Shown one piece after another: positions 36,511 to 44,710 of a DNA stretch of 64,000 bases (its first letter is position 1; each line of letters opens with the position of its first letter). The notes under the pieces were generated by a model. It saw nothing but the letters and a program-made list of their open reading frames with translations. It did no database searches and was not told the DNA's origin. The DNA lies in assembly GCF_046630315.1 (NCBI RefSeq), contig NZ_LQBD01000037.1:117285-181284 (forward strand). The letters run 5' to 3'. The stretch comes from Brucella anthropi_A. Its GTDB lineage: Bacteria; Pseudomonadota; Alphaproteobacteria; Rhizobiales; Rhizobiaceae. Both the position numbers and the translations under genes were made by a program.

Positions 36511-37875
36511 TTATTCGGCTTTCAGGAACTCGCCCACTTCCAGCAGCACGAATTCATTGTCATCCACCTTGTCGAGCGCACGGCCTGCCGAGAACGGCAG
36601 ATTGTTGTCGTTGCCGACCACGATATGCGTGTCGTCCACCCGGTCCACATTCTCGATGGTGAGGAACGGCATGTCGTAAATGCCCTCGCGCCCGCCCTGG
36701 CGGCGCTTGTTTTCCGGGTCGGCAATGGCCAGCAGATCGATATAGCCGATCTTGCGCACGTCCTTGCCGACATTGCTGTCGTCGAAGGCGATCTTGTAGA
36801 TGCGCTTCACCTTCGACGGCACATCGAAGCAATCGGCCTGCGGCTTCTTCGGATCGGCGCAGGCCTTGTCCGCCGTGCCGACGCCGTTGTCGCGCTCGAT
36901 GACCAGCGCCGTGGTTTCATCCAGCATGTTGAAATCGCCGATGGCTTCGCCGCCTTCCGCCAGCGGATAAAGCCAGGAGCGGCCTGTCCACTTTTTGTCC
37001 GGCACGCTGAACTCGATGACGCGCAGGCCGGTCTTGCCGCTCGCGGTCTTTTCCGGCGCGCTATCGACAAATAACGGGCCTTCCAGAAGACCATAAAGCT
37101 TCGAACCGTCCTTCGACATGGCCAGCCCCTCGAAACCGCCGGAGCGCTTCAGATTATAGGCCGGGAGCTTGAGGCTCGGATTGGCGGGCAGAGCAAGTTT
37201 CGGATTGTCCGGCGACACCACTTCCGTCTCGCCAACGAAAGTCGGGATAACGTCGGTGAGCTTGCCGTCCGTGTCGAATTTCAACAGGAACGGACCAAAC
37301 TCCTCGCCGACCCAGAAACCATCCGCCACCGGCTGGATGGATTCCACATCGAAGTCGGCGCCGGTCAGATAGCGCTTTTCAGCGCCTTCCATGACAATGG
37401 GAAACGGAGCCTTCCGGTCGGGATCGCTGAGGAACACGGTTTTGACGCGCTCGACCGTTCCCTTGTCCCAGTCGAACTTGACATTGTGCAGCATCAGCAT
37501 GGCATCGGGCGAATTGAGCTTCGAGCCGAAGCCATTGTCGGACAGGGACCAGAAGCTGCCGTCTTCCATGGTCTTGATGCCGGAAAAGCCCTGGACCGGC
37601 TGGCCGTCGAACGGCACGGAAAAGCCGGTCTTGCGCACGCCGTCCTTGCCTTCCACCGTGCCGATGCCCTCAGCGCGCTTGCGGTCGGCGGTGGTGAACT
37701 TGCCCGATGTCTTCAGATGTTCAGCCGCATCCTTCGGCGCGGCGATGATCGTGTTGCCGGGCAGGATGGCATGGGCCTTGAGCGTGGCGGGAAAAGCCTT
37801 TTCTTCGGCGGAGGCCGGAAATGCCAATGCAACGGCACCGGCCAGCATGGTCGAGGCGACAAGACGCGATATCAT
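36511..37875 (-). CDS. Exported esterase-like/phytase-like beta-propeller protein
   Basis: 454 residues. The start ATG at 37875 (MISRLVASTML) is preceded by CAGGGAC. The frame is open for 170 codons upstream, but that part runs into the PhoX-type gene on a different frame and looks non-coding. The signal peptide ends near PASA-EEK. Blocks such as GFSGIKTMEDGSFWSLSDNGFG, DVESIQPVADGFWVGEEFG and GFEGLAMSKDGSKLYGLLEG agree with the Esterase_phytase (PF13449) type propeller. A periplasmic phospho- or carboxyl-ester hydrolase is likely; actual activity is not known. It follows a PhoX-type phosphatase gene on the same strand. Confidence 0.85.
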   Translation of the reverse strand: MISRLVASTMLAGAVALAFPASAEEKAFPATLKAHAILPGNTIIAAPKDAAEHLKTSGKFTTADRKRAEGIGTVEGKDGVRKTGFSVPFDGQPVQGFSGIKTMEDGSFWSLSDNGFGSKLNSPDAMLMLHNVKFDWDKGTVERVKTVFLSDPDRKAPFPIVMEGAEKRYLTGADFDVESIQPVADGFWVGEEFGPFLLKFDTDGKLTDVIPTFVGETEVVSPDNPKLALPANPSLKLPAYNLKRSGGFEGLAMSKDGSKLYGLLEGPLFVDSAPEKTASGKTGLRVIEFSVPDKKWTGRSWLYPLAEGGEAIGDFNMLDETTALVIERDNGVGTADKACADPKKPQADCFDVPSKVKRIYKIAFDDSNVGKDVRKIGYIDLLAIADPENKRRQGGREGIYDMPFLTIENVDRVDDTHIVVGNDNNLPFSAGRALDKVDDNEFVLLEVGEFLKAE

Positions 37876-37880
37876 GATAA

Positions 37881-37908
37881 GTCCCTGTTTGAATTCAAAT
37901 ACAGGGAC
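37881..37908 (-). promoter_or_regulatory. Palindromic leader hairpin covering the ribosome site of the phytase-like gene
   Basis: GTCCCTGT / ACAGGGAC form a perfect 8-bp stem around a 12-base loop that includes TTGAATTCAA. The 3' arm of the minus-strand transcript contains the CAGGGAC that serves as ribosome site, five bases before the ATG. It is either an operator or an RNA hairpin that hides the ribosome site. Confidence 0.5.
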
Positions 37909-37964
37909 GCAATTAGGCTGGTTTTGTATCGCTGGCTTGACGCTTCCATGAAGCTTTGACGAAA

Positions 37965-37986
37965 GCCCCCGGCTTTCACCGGGGGC
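37965..37986 (-). terminator. Terminator after the PhoX-type gene
   Basis: GCCCCCGG / CCGGGGGC, an 8-bp GC stem with a 6-base loop, followed on the minus strand by TTTCG. It lies 20 bases past the PhoX-type stop. The T-run is short, so termination may be partial. Confidence 0.65.
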
Positions 37987-38005
37987 CGACTGCCTTATAA
38001 AGTTG

Positions 38006-39997
38006 CTACACAGCGATCTTTCCGCCGCCCTGTTTCGTGATTGCCACCACGGCGGGCCGCACCGGCATATCGTCCCGGAAGTCCGGCCAGCGGGTGGACA
38101 GGTCCTCGTAATAGGACGGACGGCCATGACCGTCCCAATCCTCGCCGCCGTCGCCCGGATGCTGCACGGCAACGAAAGCCGTCTCGTCATCGGGTGCGAA
38201 GAGCGGGCCGCACATTTCCGCCCCCACCGGCACGCGGTAGAACAGTTTGGACGTCGCGCGCGCATCGCCTTCGGTATCGACCGCCCAAAGCCCGTCCGTG
38301 CGGCCTGTATCCTTGTTGCTGTTGCCATCGGTTGCGACCCACAGCCGACCGGCGCTGTCGACGGCGGCATTGTCCGGCATGCCGAACCAGCCATTGCGCG
38401 TGGTGTCGGTGGAGAAGCTGGCGCCGACTTCGGCGACCGAAGGATCGCCGCATTTCAGCAGCACTTCCCATTTTCCGGTCGTGGCGGCAAAATCCTGCCC
38501 GTCTTCCTCGATCTCGATGATATGGCCAAAGGCATTCTTGGCGCGCGGATTGGCGGCATCCACCTGATCGTCCTTGCGCTTGGTGTTGTTGGTGAGCATG
38601 ACATAAACACGGCCATTGACCGGGTTCGGCTGCACATCTTCGGGGCGATCCATCTTTGTGGCGCCGAGAAGATCGCCCGCGCGCCGGGTTTCGATCAGCA
38701 CATCGGCCTGACTTTTGAAACCGTTCGCTTCGGTCAGCGGACCCTCACCGAACACCAGCGGCATCCACTCCACCTTGCCGTCCTCATGGAATTTGGCCAC
38801 GTGCAGCGTGCCTTCATCCAGCAGGTCCATATTGGCGGCGCGATCATCCGGGTTGAACTTGCCCGCCGTCACGAACTTGTAGACATAATCGAAGCGTTCG
38901 TCGTCGCCGAGATAAAAGACCACGCGCCCATCCTTGTTGACGATGGATTCCGCCCCTTCATGCTTGAAACGGCCAAGCGCGGTGCGCTTCTTCGGCACGG
39001 AATTGGGATCGGACACATCAACCTCGACAATCCAGCCGAAGCGGTTCGGTTCGTTCGGCTCCTTGGAAACGTCGAAACGGTCGTAGAAACGGCCCCATTC
39101 ATAGGAACCTTCCGGAATGCCCATGCGCTTGTAATTGGCCGCTTCCGCGTGGCCTTCCGGCAGTTCGCCGATGAAATAGCCGTGGATGTTTTCCTCGGCC
39201 ATGATGTAGGTGCCCCATGGCGTGACGCCGCCCGCACAATTGTTGATCGTGCCGAAAACCCTGGTGCCGGATGGATCGGCCTTGGTCTTGACGCGGTCAT
39301 GACCCGCGACCGGGCCGCTCAGCGCCATCTCGGTATTGGAGGTGATGCGGCGGTTTTTCGCGCCGTCGAGCACCGGCTGCCATTTGCCGTCCTGCCTGCG
39401 GATTTCGACAATCGTGCCGCCATGGGCCGCCATTTCGATATCCACCTGTTCCTTGGAGAGCGGAGCCTGCTCCACCTTGCCATCGACGATCTTGACGAGG
39501 CCGGGGAACATGAGATGCGGATTGGTATATTCGTGATTGACGACCAGAAGCCCGTGTTCGGGCGATCCGTCGATGGCGATATAGCCGACATAGTCATTAT
39601 TATAGCCGAACTGGCGCCCCTGCGCTTCGGCTGACTGTTTGGTCGGATTGAATTCCGGCGCATCGGCGAAAAGCCTGTCGCCCCAGCGCAAAAGCACATC
39701 GGCATCATAGCCTTCCGCGACATGGTGATGGGCATCGACACCGGCTTCCACCTCCTTGAAGGAAAAGGCCGAACCGGAGGCGGCGCGCGCATCGCCGGCG
39801 CTCAACAGCGCAAGCGGGCTGACGGTTGCCGCAATGGCCGAGACAGCGAGCGAGCCGCGCAGAAAGCCGCGGCGGGAAAAGCGGCGGCTGATGATTTCGC
39901 CCATGGTGGGATTATCGGACGGATTGCGCGGATCGGCATCGGCTTCTTCCAACTGGCTGGTCTTGAACAGACTTTGCTGGGAAAGAGTATCGGACAT
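38006..39997 (-). CDS. PhoX family (DUF839) Tat-exported phosphatase
   Basis: 663 residues. The ATG at 39997 (MSDTLSQQSL) has AGGGAGC seven bases upstream. A twin-arginine signal follows a polar leader of about 45 residues: SRRFSRRGFLRG, a hydrophobic run, then ARA-ASG. The DUF839/PhoX propeller is shown by VVNHEYTNPH, FGTINNCAGGVTPWGTY with ENIHGYF, and WVATDGNSNKD. PhoX enzymes are calcium/iron alkaline phosphatases of the periplasm. A Pho-box-like sequence lies 47 bases upstream, so phosphate control is likely. The phytase-like gene follows after a weak terminator. Confidence 0.9.
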   Translation of the reverse strand: MSDTLSQQSLFKTSQLEEADADPRNPSDNPTMGEIISRRFSRRGFLRGSLAVSAIAATVSPLALLSAGDARAASGSAFSFKEVEAGVDAHHHVAEGYDADVLLRWGDRLFADAPEFNPTKQSAEAQGRQFGYNNDYVGYIAIDGSPEHGLLVVNHEYTNPHLMFPGLVKIVDGKVEQAPLSKEQVDIEMAAHGGTIVEIRRQDGKWQPVLDGAKNRRITSNTEMALSGPVAGHDRVKTKADPSGTRVFGTINNCAGGVTPWGTYIMAEENIHGYFIGELPEGHAEAANYKRMGIPEGSYEWGRFYDRFDVSKEPNEPNRFGWIVEVDVSDPNSVPKKRTALGRFKHEGAESIVNKDGRVVFYLGDDERFDYVYKFVTAGKFNPDDRAANMDLLDEGTLHVAKFHEDGKVEWMPLVFGEGPLTEANGFKSQADVLIETRRAGDLLGATKMDRPEDVQPNPVNGRVYVMLTNNTKRKDDQVDAANPRAKNAFGHIIEIEEDGQDFAATTGKWEVLLKCGDPSVAEVGASFSTDTTRNGWFGMPDNAAVDSAGRLWVATDGNSNKDTGRTDGLWAVDTEGDARATSKLFYRVPVGAEMCGPLFAPDDETAFVAVQHPGDGGEDWDGHGRPSYYEDLSTRWPDFRDDMPVRPAVVAITKQGGGKIAV

Positions 39998-40043
39998 TGC
40001 TGGCTCCCTATTGAACATTGGAGCCGCAAACTAGAGGCACTTC

Positions 40044-40061
40044 ATGACAGCCAGACGACAT
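40044..40061 (-). promoter_or_regulatory. Candidate Pho box upstream of the PhoX-type gene
   Basis: On the minus strand ATGTCGT-CTGG-CTGTCAT. The second half matches the PhoB repeat CTGTCAT exactly and the first at five of seven positions, with the standard 4-base spacer. It is 47 bases upstream of the start codon. Agreement with the predicted phosphatase function supports it. Confidence 0.65.
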
Positions 40062-40117
40062 TCCCGCTACGCTCGCATTCCTCGTGATGCCGGGCTGCAA
40101 AGAGCAATTTTCTGCGC

Positions 40118-40233
40118 TCCGGTGCTCACGTAGCTTTGTCAGACGCATAGTCTTATCCGAAAAGTCTGCAACTTTTCGGGACTATGCTTGGAAGTACACT
40201 CCGCTCCGGCACTCGAAAATCACTCTTTTCGCC
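40118..40233 (-). repeat. Bru-RS-like repeat, copy B
   Basis: Inverted homologue of the repeat at 17091-17208, sharing CCGGAGCGGAG, CCAAGCATAGTCCCGAAAAG and GTGAGCACCGGA when read on the minus strand. With flanking sequence it fills most of the 382-base gap (39998-40379) between the PhoX-type gene and the MFS gene. No gene is seen there. Confidence 0.75.
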
Positions 40234-40379
40234 ACGGCCTGACGAGTTTGCAAGCGCAGCGGCACGCCCTGTAGTCGCAGAAACCTGCCGGATTTTTTTG
40301 CCCCCACGATAGAATAATTTTGCTGGCACATACACTTTCCGATAAAGCCATCCCTGTTTTCTGGAAGGAGGGGTTGGCA

Positions 40380-41576
40380 ATGACCGACATGACGACCGCA
40401 CGGCGCAATATTATTATCCTGACGATTGCGCAGGCACTGGGCGCTTCCAGCCCGCCTATCGTGATTTCGCTTGGCGGCCTGGTGGGCCAGAAACTTTCCT
40501 CCGATCCGGCGCTCGTCACGCTGCCCGTCAGCCTGTTCAATCTCGGCCTTGCGCTCGGCACCCTGCCTGCCGCTTTCTTCATGCGCCAGTTCGGACGCCG
40601 CAATGCCTATATGCTGGGCGCGCTTGTCGGCGTTTCGGCGGGTCTGATTGCCGCCGCCGGCATTTTTGCCGCCTCTTTCCTCATCTTCTGTCTCGGCACG
40701 CTGACGGCCGGTTTCTACGCCGCCTATGTCCAGAGCTATCGATTTGCCGCCACCGATGCGGCAACCGGCGACATGAAGGCGCGTGCCATATCATGGGTCA
40801 TGGTGGGCGGGCTTGTCGCGGCAATCGTCGGGCCGCAGCTCGTCATCTGGACACGCGACACCATTCCCGATGCCATGTTTGCAGGCAGTTTCCTCAGCCA
40901 GGCCGCTCTGGGGCTCCTTGCCCTCCCCGTCCTTTTCATGCTGCGCGCGCCTAAAATCAGGAAAGACCCGAACGCTGTCCATGATACAGGCCGCCCGCTT
41001 GGCGAAATCCTGCGTTCGCCGCGCTTCATCCTTTCCGTGGCGGCCGGCGTCTGCTCCTATGCGCTGATGACATTCGTGATGACGGCTGCACCCATCGCCA
41101 TGGTCGGCCATGGCCATTCCGTCGATCATGCGGCGCTTGGCATCCAGTGGCATGTGCTGGCCATGTTTGGCCCCAGCTTCTTCACCGGAAAGCTCATCAC
41201 TCGTTTCGGCAAGGAAAAGATAACCGCGCTTGGGCTGGTGCTGATCGCCTTTTCCGCGATGATTGCACTGGGCGGCTTCGATGTCGGCCATTTCTGGGGC
41301 GCGCTGATCCTGCTTGGCATCGGCTGGAATTTCGGTTTCATCGGCGCGACCGCCATGGTGACGGACTGCCACACGCCGGCAGAGCGCGGCAAGGCACAGG
41401 GCGCCAATGATTTCATCATGTTCGGCACGGTTGCCTGCGCTTCCTTCTTTGCCGGCTCGCTTTTGCATTCTTCCGGCTGGGAAACCATCAACTGGCTCGT
41501 CTTCCCCGCGGTCGCGCTTGTGCTGGTGCCGCTGATCCTGCGCCTGAAGCCGAAAGGGGCTGCAGCAGAAGCCTGA
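40380..41576 (+). CDS. MFS transporter (12 membrane segments)
   Basis: 398-residue major facilitator protein. The start ATG at 40380 (MTDMTTARRN) has a strong AAGGAGGGG site; an in-frame upstream start would add 20 residues. The loop FMRQFGRRNAYMLGAL matches the MFS loop 2-3 signature loosely. About twelve hydrophobic segments are seen. Transport direction and substrate are unknown. It converges on the cbiZ-type gene with a 4-base gap. Confidence 0.88.
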   Translation: MTDMTTARRNIIILTIAQALGASSPPIVISLGGLVGQKLSSDPALVTLPVSLFNLGLALGTLPAAFFMRQFGRRNAYMLGALVGVSAGLIAAAGIFAASFLIFCLGTLTAGFYAAYVQSYRFAATDAATGDMKARAISWVMVGGLVAAIVGPQLVIWTRDTIPDAMFAGSFLSQAALGLLALPVLFMLRAPKIRKDPNAVHDTGRPLGEILRSPRFILSVAAGVCSYALMTFVMTAAPIAMVGHGHSVDHAALGIQWHVLAMFGPSFFTGKLITRFGKEKITALGLVLIAFSAMIALGGFDVGHFWGALILLGIGWNFGFIGATAMVTDCHTPAERGKAQGANDFIMFGTVACASFFAGSLLHSSGWETINWLVFPAVALVLVPLILRLKPKGAAAEA

Positions 41577-41580
41577 TCGG

Positions 41581-42240
41581 TCAGAAGCCCTGCTCCTTGA
41601 TCCAGAGCCTGCCGCCTTCGGATACCGCATCATAAACAGCGCCACCGAGGGCGGCGCCGATATCCGTATGCAAGCCCGCATAGGATGCCGCCTCTCTTGC
41701 CTCGCCATGCGGGGCTGATACGGCGATGCAGTCTGTGCCGGTTCCCGTTGCGGCCTTGCCGCCGACAGGAAGGCCAAGTTCGATAATGGCCGCGGTGCGG
41801 GCCTCGGCGGCAATCGACATCGCCTCTATATGGGCGGCGACCGACAGGGGCCTGTCGATGTGAACCAGGAGATTGATCGTTCCGGCCGGCATCGTCATCT
41901 GCGTGCGTTCCCCCACCCTGCCCGCATTGGACAGGCCGACAGTGGCAAGGCAGGCACCATGCGCCTCGCCGGAGCGCCGCGTTGCGACATGATGCTTCTG
42001 CACGCTGCGCGAGGTCATCATCTGCACCGCTTCACCATAACCGGCCTTCGCCAGTCTTTCCCGCAACAGAACCGCCGGATCGACGTCCAGCGTCAGATCG
42101 TCATTGCGCACTTCCAGCCAGGCGACGGAGCGCGCCGAGACAAAACCCGGACGTGTCAGCGACCAGCTCAAAATGTTTTGCCGGTCTGGAAATTCAGCCG
42201 CGAGAACAGGGCCGGAACAATGGATATTGAAAGGCAGCAT
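41581..42240 (-). CDS. cbiZ: Adenosylcobinamide amidohydrolase (CbiZ family)
   Basis: About 219 residues from ATG 42240 (MLPFNIHCSG); an in-frame upstream ATG at 42327 would give 248. No strong ribosome site distinguishes them. The CbiZ signature is clear: ATVGLSNAGR, NLLVHIDRPLS and TGTGTDCIAVSAP. CbiZ removes the aminopropanol tail from adenosylcobinamide to give adenosylcobyric acid, so precursors can re-enter cobalamin synthesis. It stands alone between two MFS genes. I did not find a cobalamin riboswitch upstream. Confidence 0.87.
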   Translation of the reverse strand: MLPFNIHCSGPVLAAEFPDRQNILSWSLTRPGFVSARSVAWLEVRNDDLTLDVDPAVLLRERLAKAGYGEAVQMMTSRSVQKHHVATRRSGEAHGACLATVGLSNAGRVGERTQMTMPAGTINLLVHIDRPLSVAAHIEAMSIAAEARTAAIIELGLPVGGKAATGTGTDCIAVSAPHGEAREAASYAGLHTDIGAALGGAVYDAVSEGGRLWIKEQGF

Positions 42241-42474
42241 CAGCGATCTATCGCAGATCGGTAGAGAAATCGCGACCAGCGCCTTCCGGCCATCCACAGA
42301 ACTGCCGGATCGGAACAGGCCATGCACGGCTTGGAGCAGCGGGCAGACGGATGGATGCCCTTTGGGCAGGCAGGTTGATCCGCTCTAACTCTTTGTTTTC
42401 AAATATATCTTTCGAGGCCGTATTCCATTTTTGGCGGAGCCGTTCCGGCAGCTTGAAAATATGATTGCCATTTC

Positions 42475-42513
42475 GGACCAGTCGGTCTAAAAACTATTTC
42501 CGACCGAGCGGTC
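42475..42513. promoter_or_regulatory. Two TetR-type operators upstream of the DHA2 pump gene
   Basis: GACCAGTCGGTC (42476-42487) and GACCGAGCGGTC (42502-42513). Both are GACC(G)-N2-CGGTC inverted repeats with 14 bases between them, just ahead of the pump start. The TetR gene downstream of the pump is the natural binding partner, giving repression of pump and regulator together. Confidence 0.75.
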
Positions 42514-42524
42514 TTTAAAAGGTA

Positions 42525-44021
42525 ATGATCATGAAATCTCAAAAATGGTGCGTGCTGGCAGCCGTTCTGTTCGCCTTCATGCCAATCGTCATAGACACGA
42601 CGATCCTGCATATCGCTCTGCCTTCCCTGACCCTGGCCCTCGCCGCAAGCGGAGATGAACTGCTCTGGATCATCGATATCTATCCGTTGATGCTGGCGGG
42701 CCTGCTGGTTCCGATGGGCACGCTTTCGGACCGTGTGGGGCAAAAGCGTATGCTGCTCACAGGGCTGGTGATCTTTCTGGCTGCATCGATCGCGGCAGCG
42801 TTCTGCCCGACAGCGATCGCATTGATCGTGGTGCGGGCATTCATGGCCATTGGCGGCGCGATGGTGATCCCGTCAATCCTTGCGATCATACGCCATGTCT
42901 TCGACAATCCCGTCGAGCGCAGCGTCGCGCTCGGCTTATGGGGAACAGTCAGTTCGGCAGGGGCCGCTATCGGACCAATCGCGGGCGGCTTGCTGCTGGA
43001 ACATTTCTGGTGGGGCGCGGTGTTTCTTGTGAACCTGCCCATCATACTTGTCCTGTGGCCAATCGTGTTCAGGATCGTGCCGGAATTTCGCTCGGAAACA
43101 CCCGGTTCGTGGAAGATCGGACATGCATTGCTTCTCATCGCAGGGCTTATCCTGACCGTTTATGGGTTAAAGGGGCTTGCTGTCGGCAAAACAGAAACAG
43201 CCCTGAACTTCGCCTTCATTGCCGGTGGAATTGCCATCGTCTGGCAATTCGTGCACTTGCAGCGTCAAAGCCGCTTTCCAATGCTCGATCTTTCGCTGTT
43301 TTCCAATCCGGTCATCAGTGTGGGGATCGTGGTTGCCATGATCGTCTGCGGCGCCCTTGCAGGGGTGCAATTGACGATCGCGCAGGAGCTTCAATATGTC
43401 TTGGGCAAGTCGCCTCTGGAGGCAGGATTGTTCATGCTGCCCCTGATCGGGGCATCAGCCGTCGGAAGCCCCCTGGCGGGTTTCGTGGTTACAAAAGTCA
43501 GCCTCAAGTCGGTCATGACATTGTCACTCCTGATGGCAGGGGGAAGCCTGCTTGGCCTCGCATTCGTCGATCTGCAAAATGACCCGCTTATGGTTGCGGC
43601 GTCCTTTGTAATTCTCGGAATGGCTCTTGGCATGGGGCTTGCCAGTTCCTCGATTGCAATCATGAACTCCGTGCCGGAAGACAAGGCTGGATCGGCGGGA
43701 GCCCTGGAAAGCACCGGTTATGAGCTTGGCATCGGCCTCGGTGTCGCAATCTTCGGCGGAATTCTGTCCAGCGCCTACAGAGCGTCGATCATTTTACCTG
43801 ATGACGCGCCGAAAAATGCAGTCTATTCAATAGGCGAAACATTTTCGGCCGCCGCTCAACTCTCAAGCACCGCCAGGGAACTTCTGGTTCATGCCGGAAA
43901 ACTGGCATTTGTCGATGCGCATAAGGCGGTTCTCCTGTCTGCCGCGATGGTGATCGTGGTTCTCAGCGCTTGGGTATGGCATGCGCTTCGCAAGCTGGAC
44001 AGAATAAGAACACAACATTAA
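42525..44021 (+). CDS. MFS efflux pump, DHA2 family (14 membrane segments)
   Basis: 498 residues with about fourteen hydrophobic segments. DHA2 markers include IDTTILHIALPSL in helix 1, the LSDRVGQKRMLL loop and the antiporter block GAAIGPIAGGLLLEHFWWGAVFLVNLP. The family exports cationic drugs and dyes by proton exchange. The start ATG at 42525 (MIMKSQKW) could equally be the ATG two codons on. Twin TetR-type operators precede it and a TetR gene follows, the standard layout of a regulated efflux system. Confidence 0.93.
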   Translation: MIMKSQKWCVLAAVLFAFMPIVIDTTILHIALPSLTLALAASGDELLWIIDIYPLMLAGLLVPMGTLSDRVGQKRMLLTGLVIFLAASIAAAFCPTAIALIVVRAFMAIGGAMVIPSILAIIRHVFDNPVERSVALGLWGTVSSAGAAIGPIAGGLLLEHFWWGAVFLVNLPIILVLWPIVFRIVPEFRSETPGSWKIGHALLLIAGLILTVYGLKGLAVGKTETALNFAFIAGGIAIVWQFVHLQRQSRFPMLDLSLFSNPVISVGIVVAMIVCGALAGVQLTIAQELQYVLGKSPLEAGLFMLPLIGASAVGSPLAGFVVTKVSLKSVMTLSLLMAGGSLLGLAFVDLQNDPLMVAASFVILGMALGMGLASSSIAIMNSVPEDKAGSAGALESTGYELGIGLGVAIFGGILSSAYRASIILPDDAPKNAVYSIGETFSAAAQLSSTARELLVHAGKLAFVDAHKAVLLSAAMVIVVLSAWVWHALRKLDRIRTQH

Positions 44022-44132
44022 TGCGCGTCTCCCGAAAGGGCGCCCGGGTTGGCGGGCAAGATGCGCGGTTCAAAACAGGCAGTTCGAGCGCCGATCGATG
44101 GAAAGGCGCTCCAAAAGAAGGGTTCTGCGGCT

Positions 44133-44693
44133 ATGGGACGCAAAAAAGTTATATCCGAGGATTTGATCCTGGATGCGGCTGAGGCTGTGGTCGCAGAATA
44201 TGGAGCCAACCGTCTCAGCCTGAACCTCGTGGCCGAAAGGGCTGGTATCAGCAAGGGCGGATTGACATATAGTTTTCCAAGCCGCGAGGCATTATTGAGC
44301 GGTATAACCGCCCGCGATTTTGCCCGTTACCAGAAAATCATGCATGATGCGCGCGGCGGCAATATTGATCGCGACACGACATTGTTTGCCCAGGTGCAGG
44401 TAATGCGCGCTGCCAGCCCCGCCATCAAGGCCAGGTCATTCTCTATCATGGCGGCAATGACACAGGTTGGCGAGGGCATGGATGCCTATCGGACGGCTTA
44501 TGCCGACTATTTCAATTCCATCGCGGACCCGGAAGACCCAAAGGCGGTTGTCCTGATGCTGGCGACAGAAGCGATGTTCATGCTGAGCGGAAGCGGCGTG
44601 ATGCAATGGTCGCCCGATGAATGGCAGCGTATGCTGGACAATATCGAAGAGGTCTGTCTTGACCGCTCTGCGCAAAAAGACCCAGCCCGTTAA
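44133..44693 (+). CDS. TetR family transcriptional regulator
   Basis: 186 residues from ATG 44133 (MGRKKVISEDLIL). Upstream in-frame starts at 44061 (ATG) and 44049 (TTG) exist, but the chosen start gives the usual TetR N-terminus. The helix-turn-helix is LSLNLVAERAGISKGGLTYSFPSREALLSGI (positions about 24-54, quoted in part). The C-terminal helices form the ligand pocket. It follows the DHA2 pump on the same strand and probably represses the pump through the two GACC..GGTC sites. Confidence 0.92.
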   Translation: MGRKKVISEDLILDAAEAVVAEYGANRLSLNLVAERAGISKGGLTYSFPSREALLSGITARDFARYQKIMHDARGGNIDRDTTLFAQVQVMRAASPAIKARSFSIMAAMTQVGEGMDAYRTAYADYFNSIADPEDPKAVVLMLATEAMFMLSGSGVMQWSPDEWQRMLDNIEEVCLDRSAQKDPAR

Positions 44694-44710
44694 CGACCCC
44701 TGTTTCGATT

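Noticed and set aside
36511..38394. Extended N-terminus for the phytase-like protein
   Set aside because: The upstream 170 codons run antiparallel in phase to the PhoX-type gene region without protein-like features. The ATG at 37875 gives a clean signal peptide.
38003..39634. 543-codon plus-strand open frame
   Set aside because: Antisense to the PhoX-type gene, which has a Tat signal and family motifs.
41581..42524. Cobalamin riboswitch linked to cbiZ
   Set aside because: No B12-box-like sequence (GCCACTG) was found upstream of either possible start.
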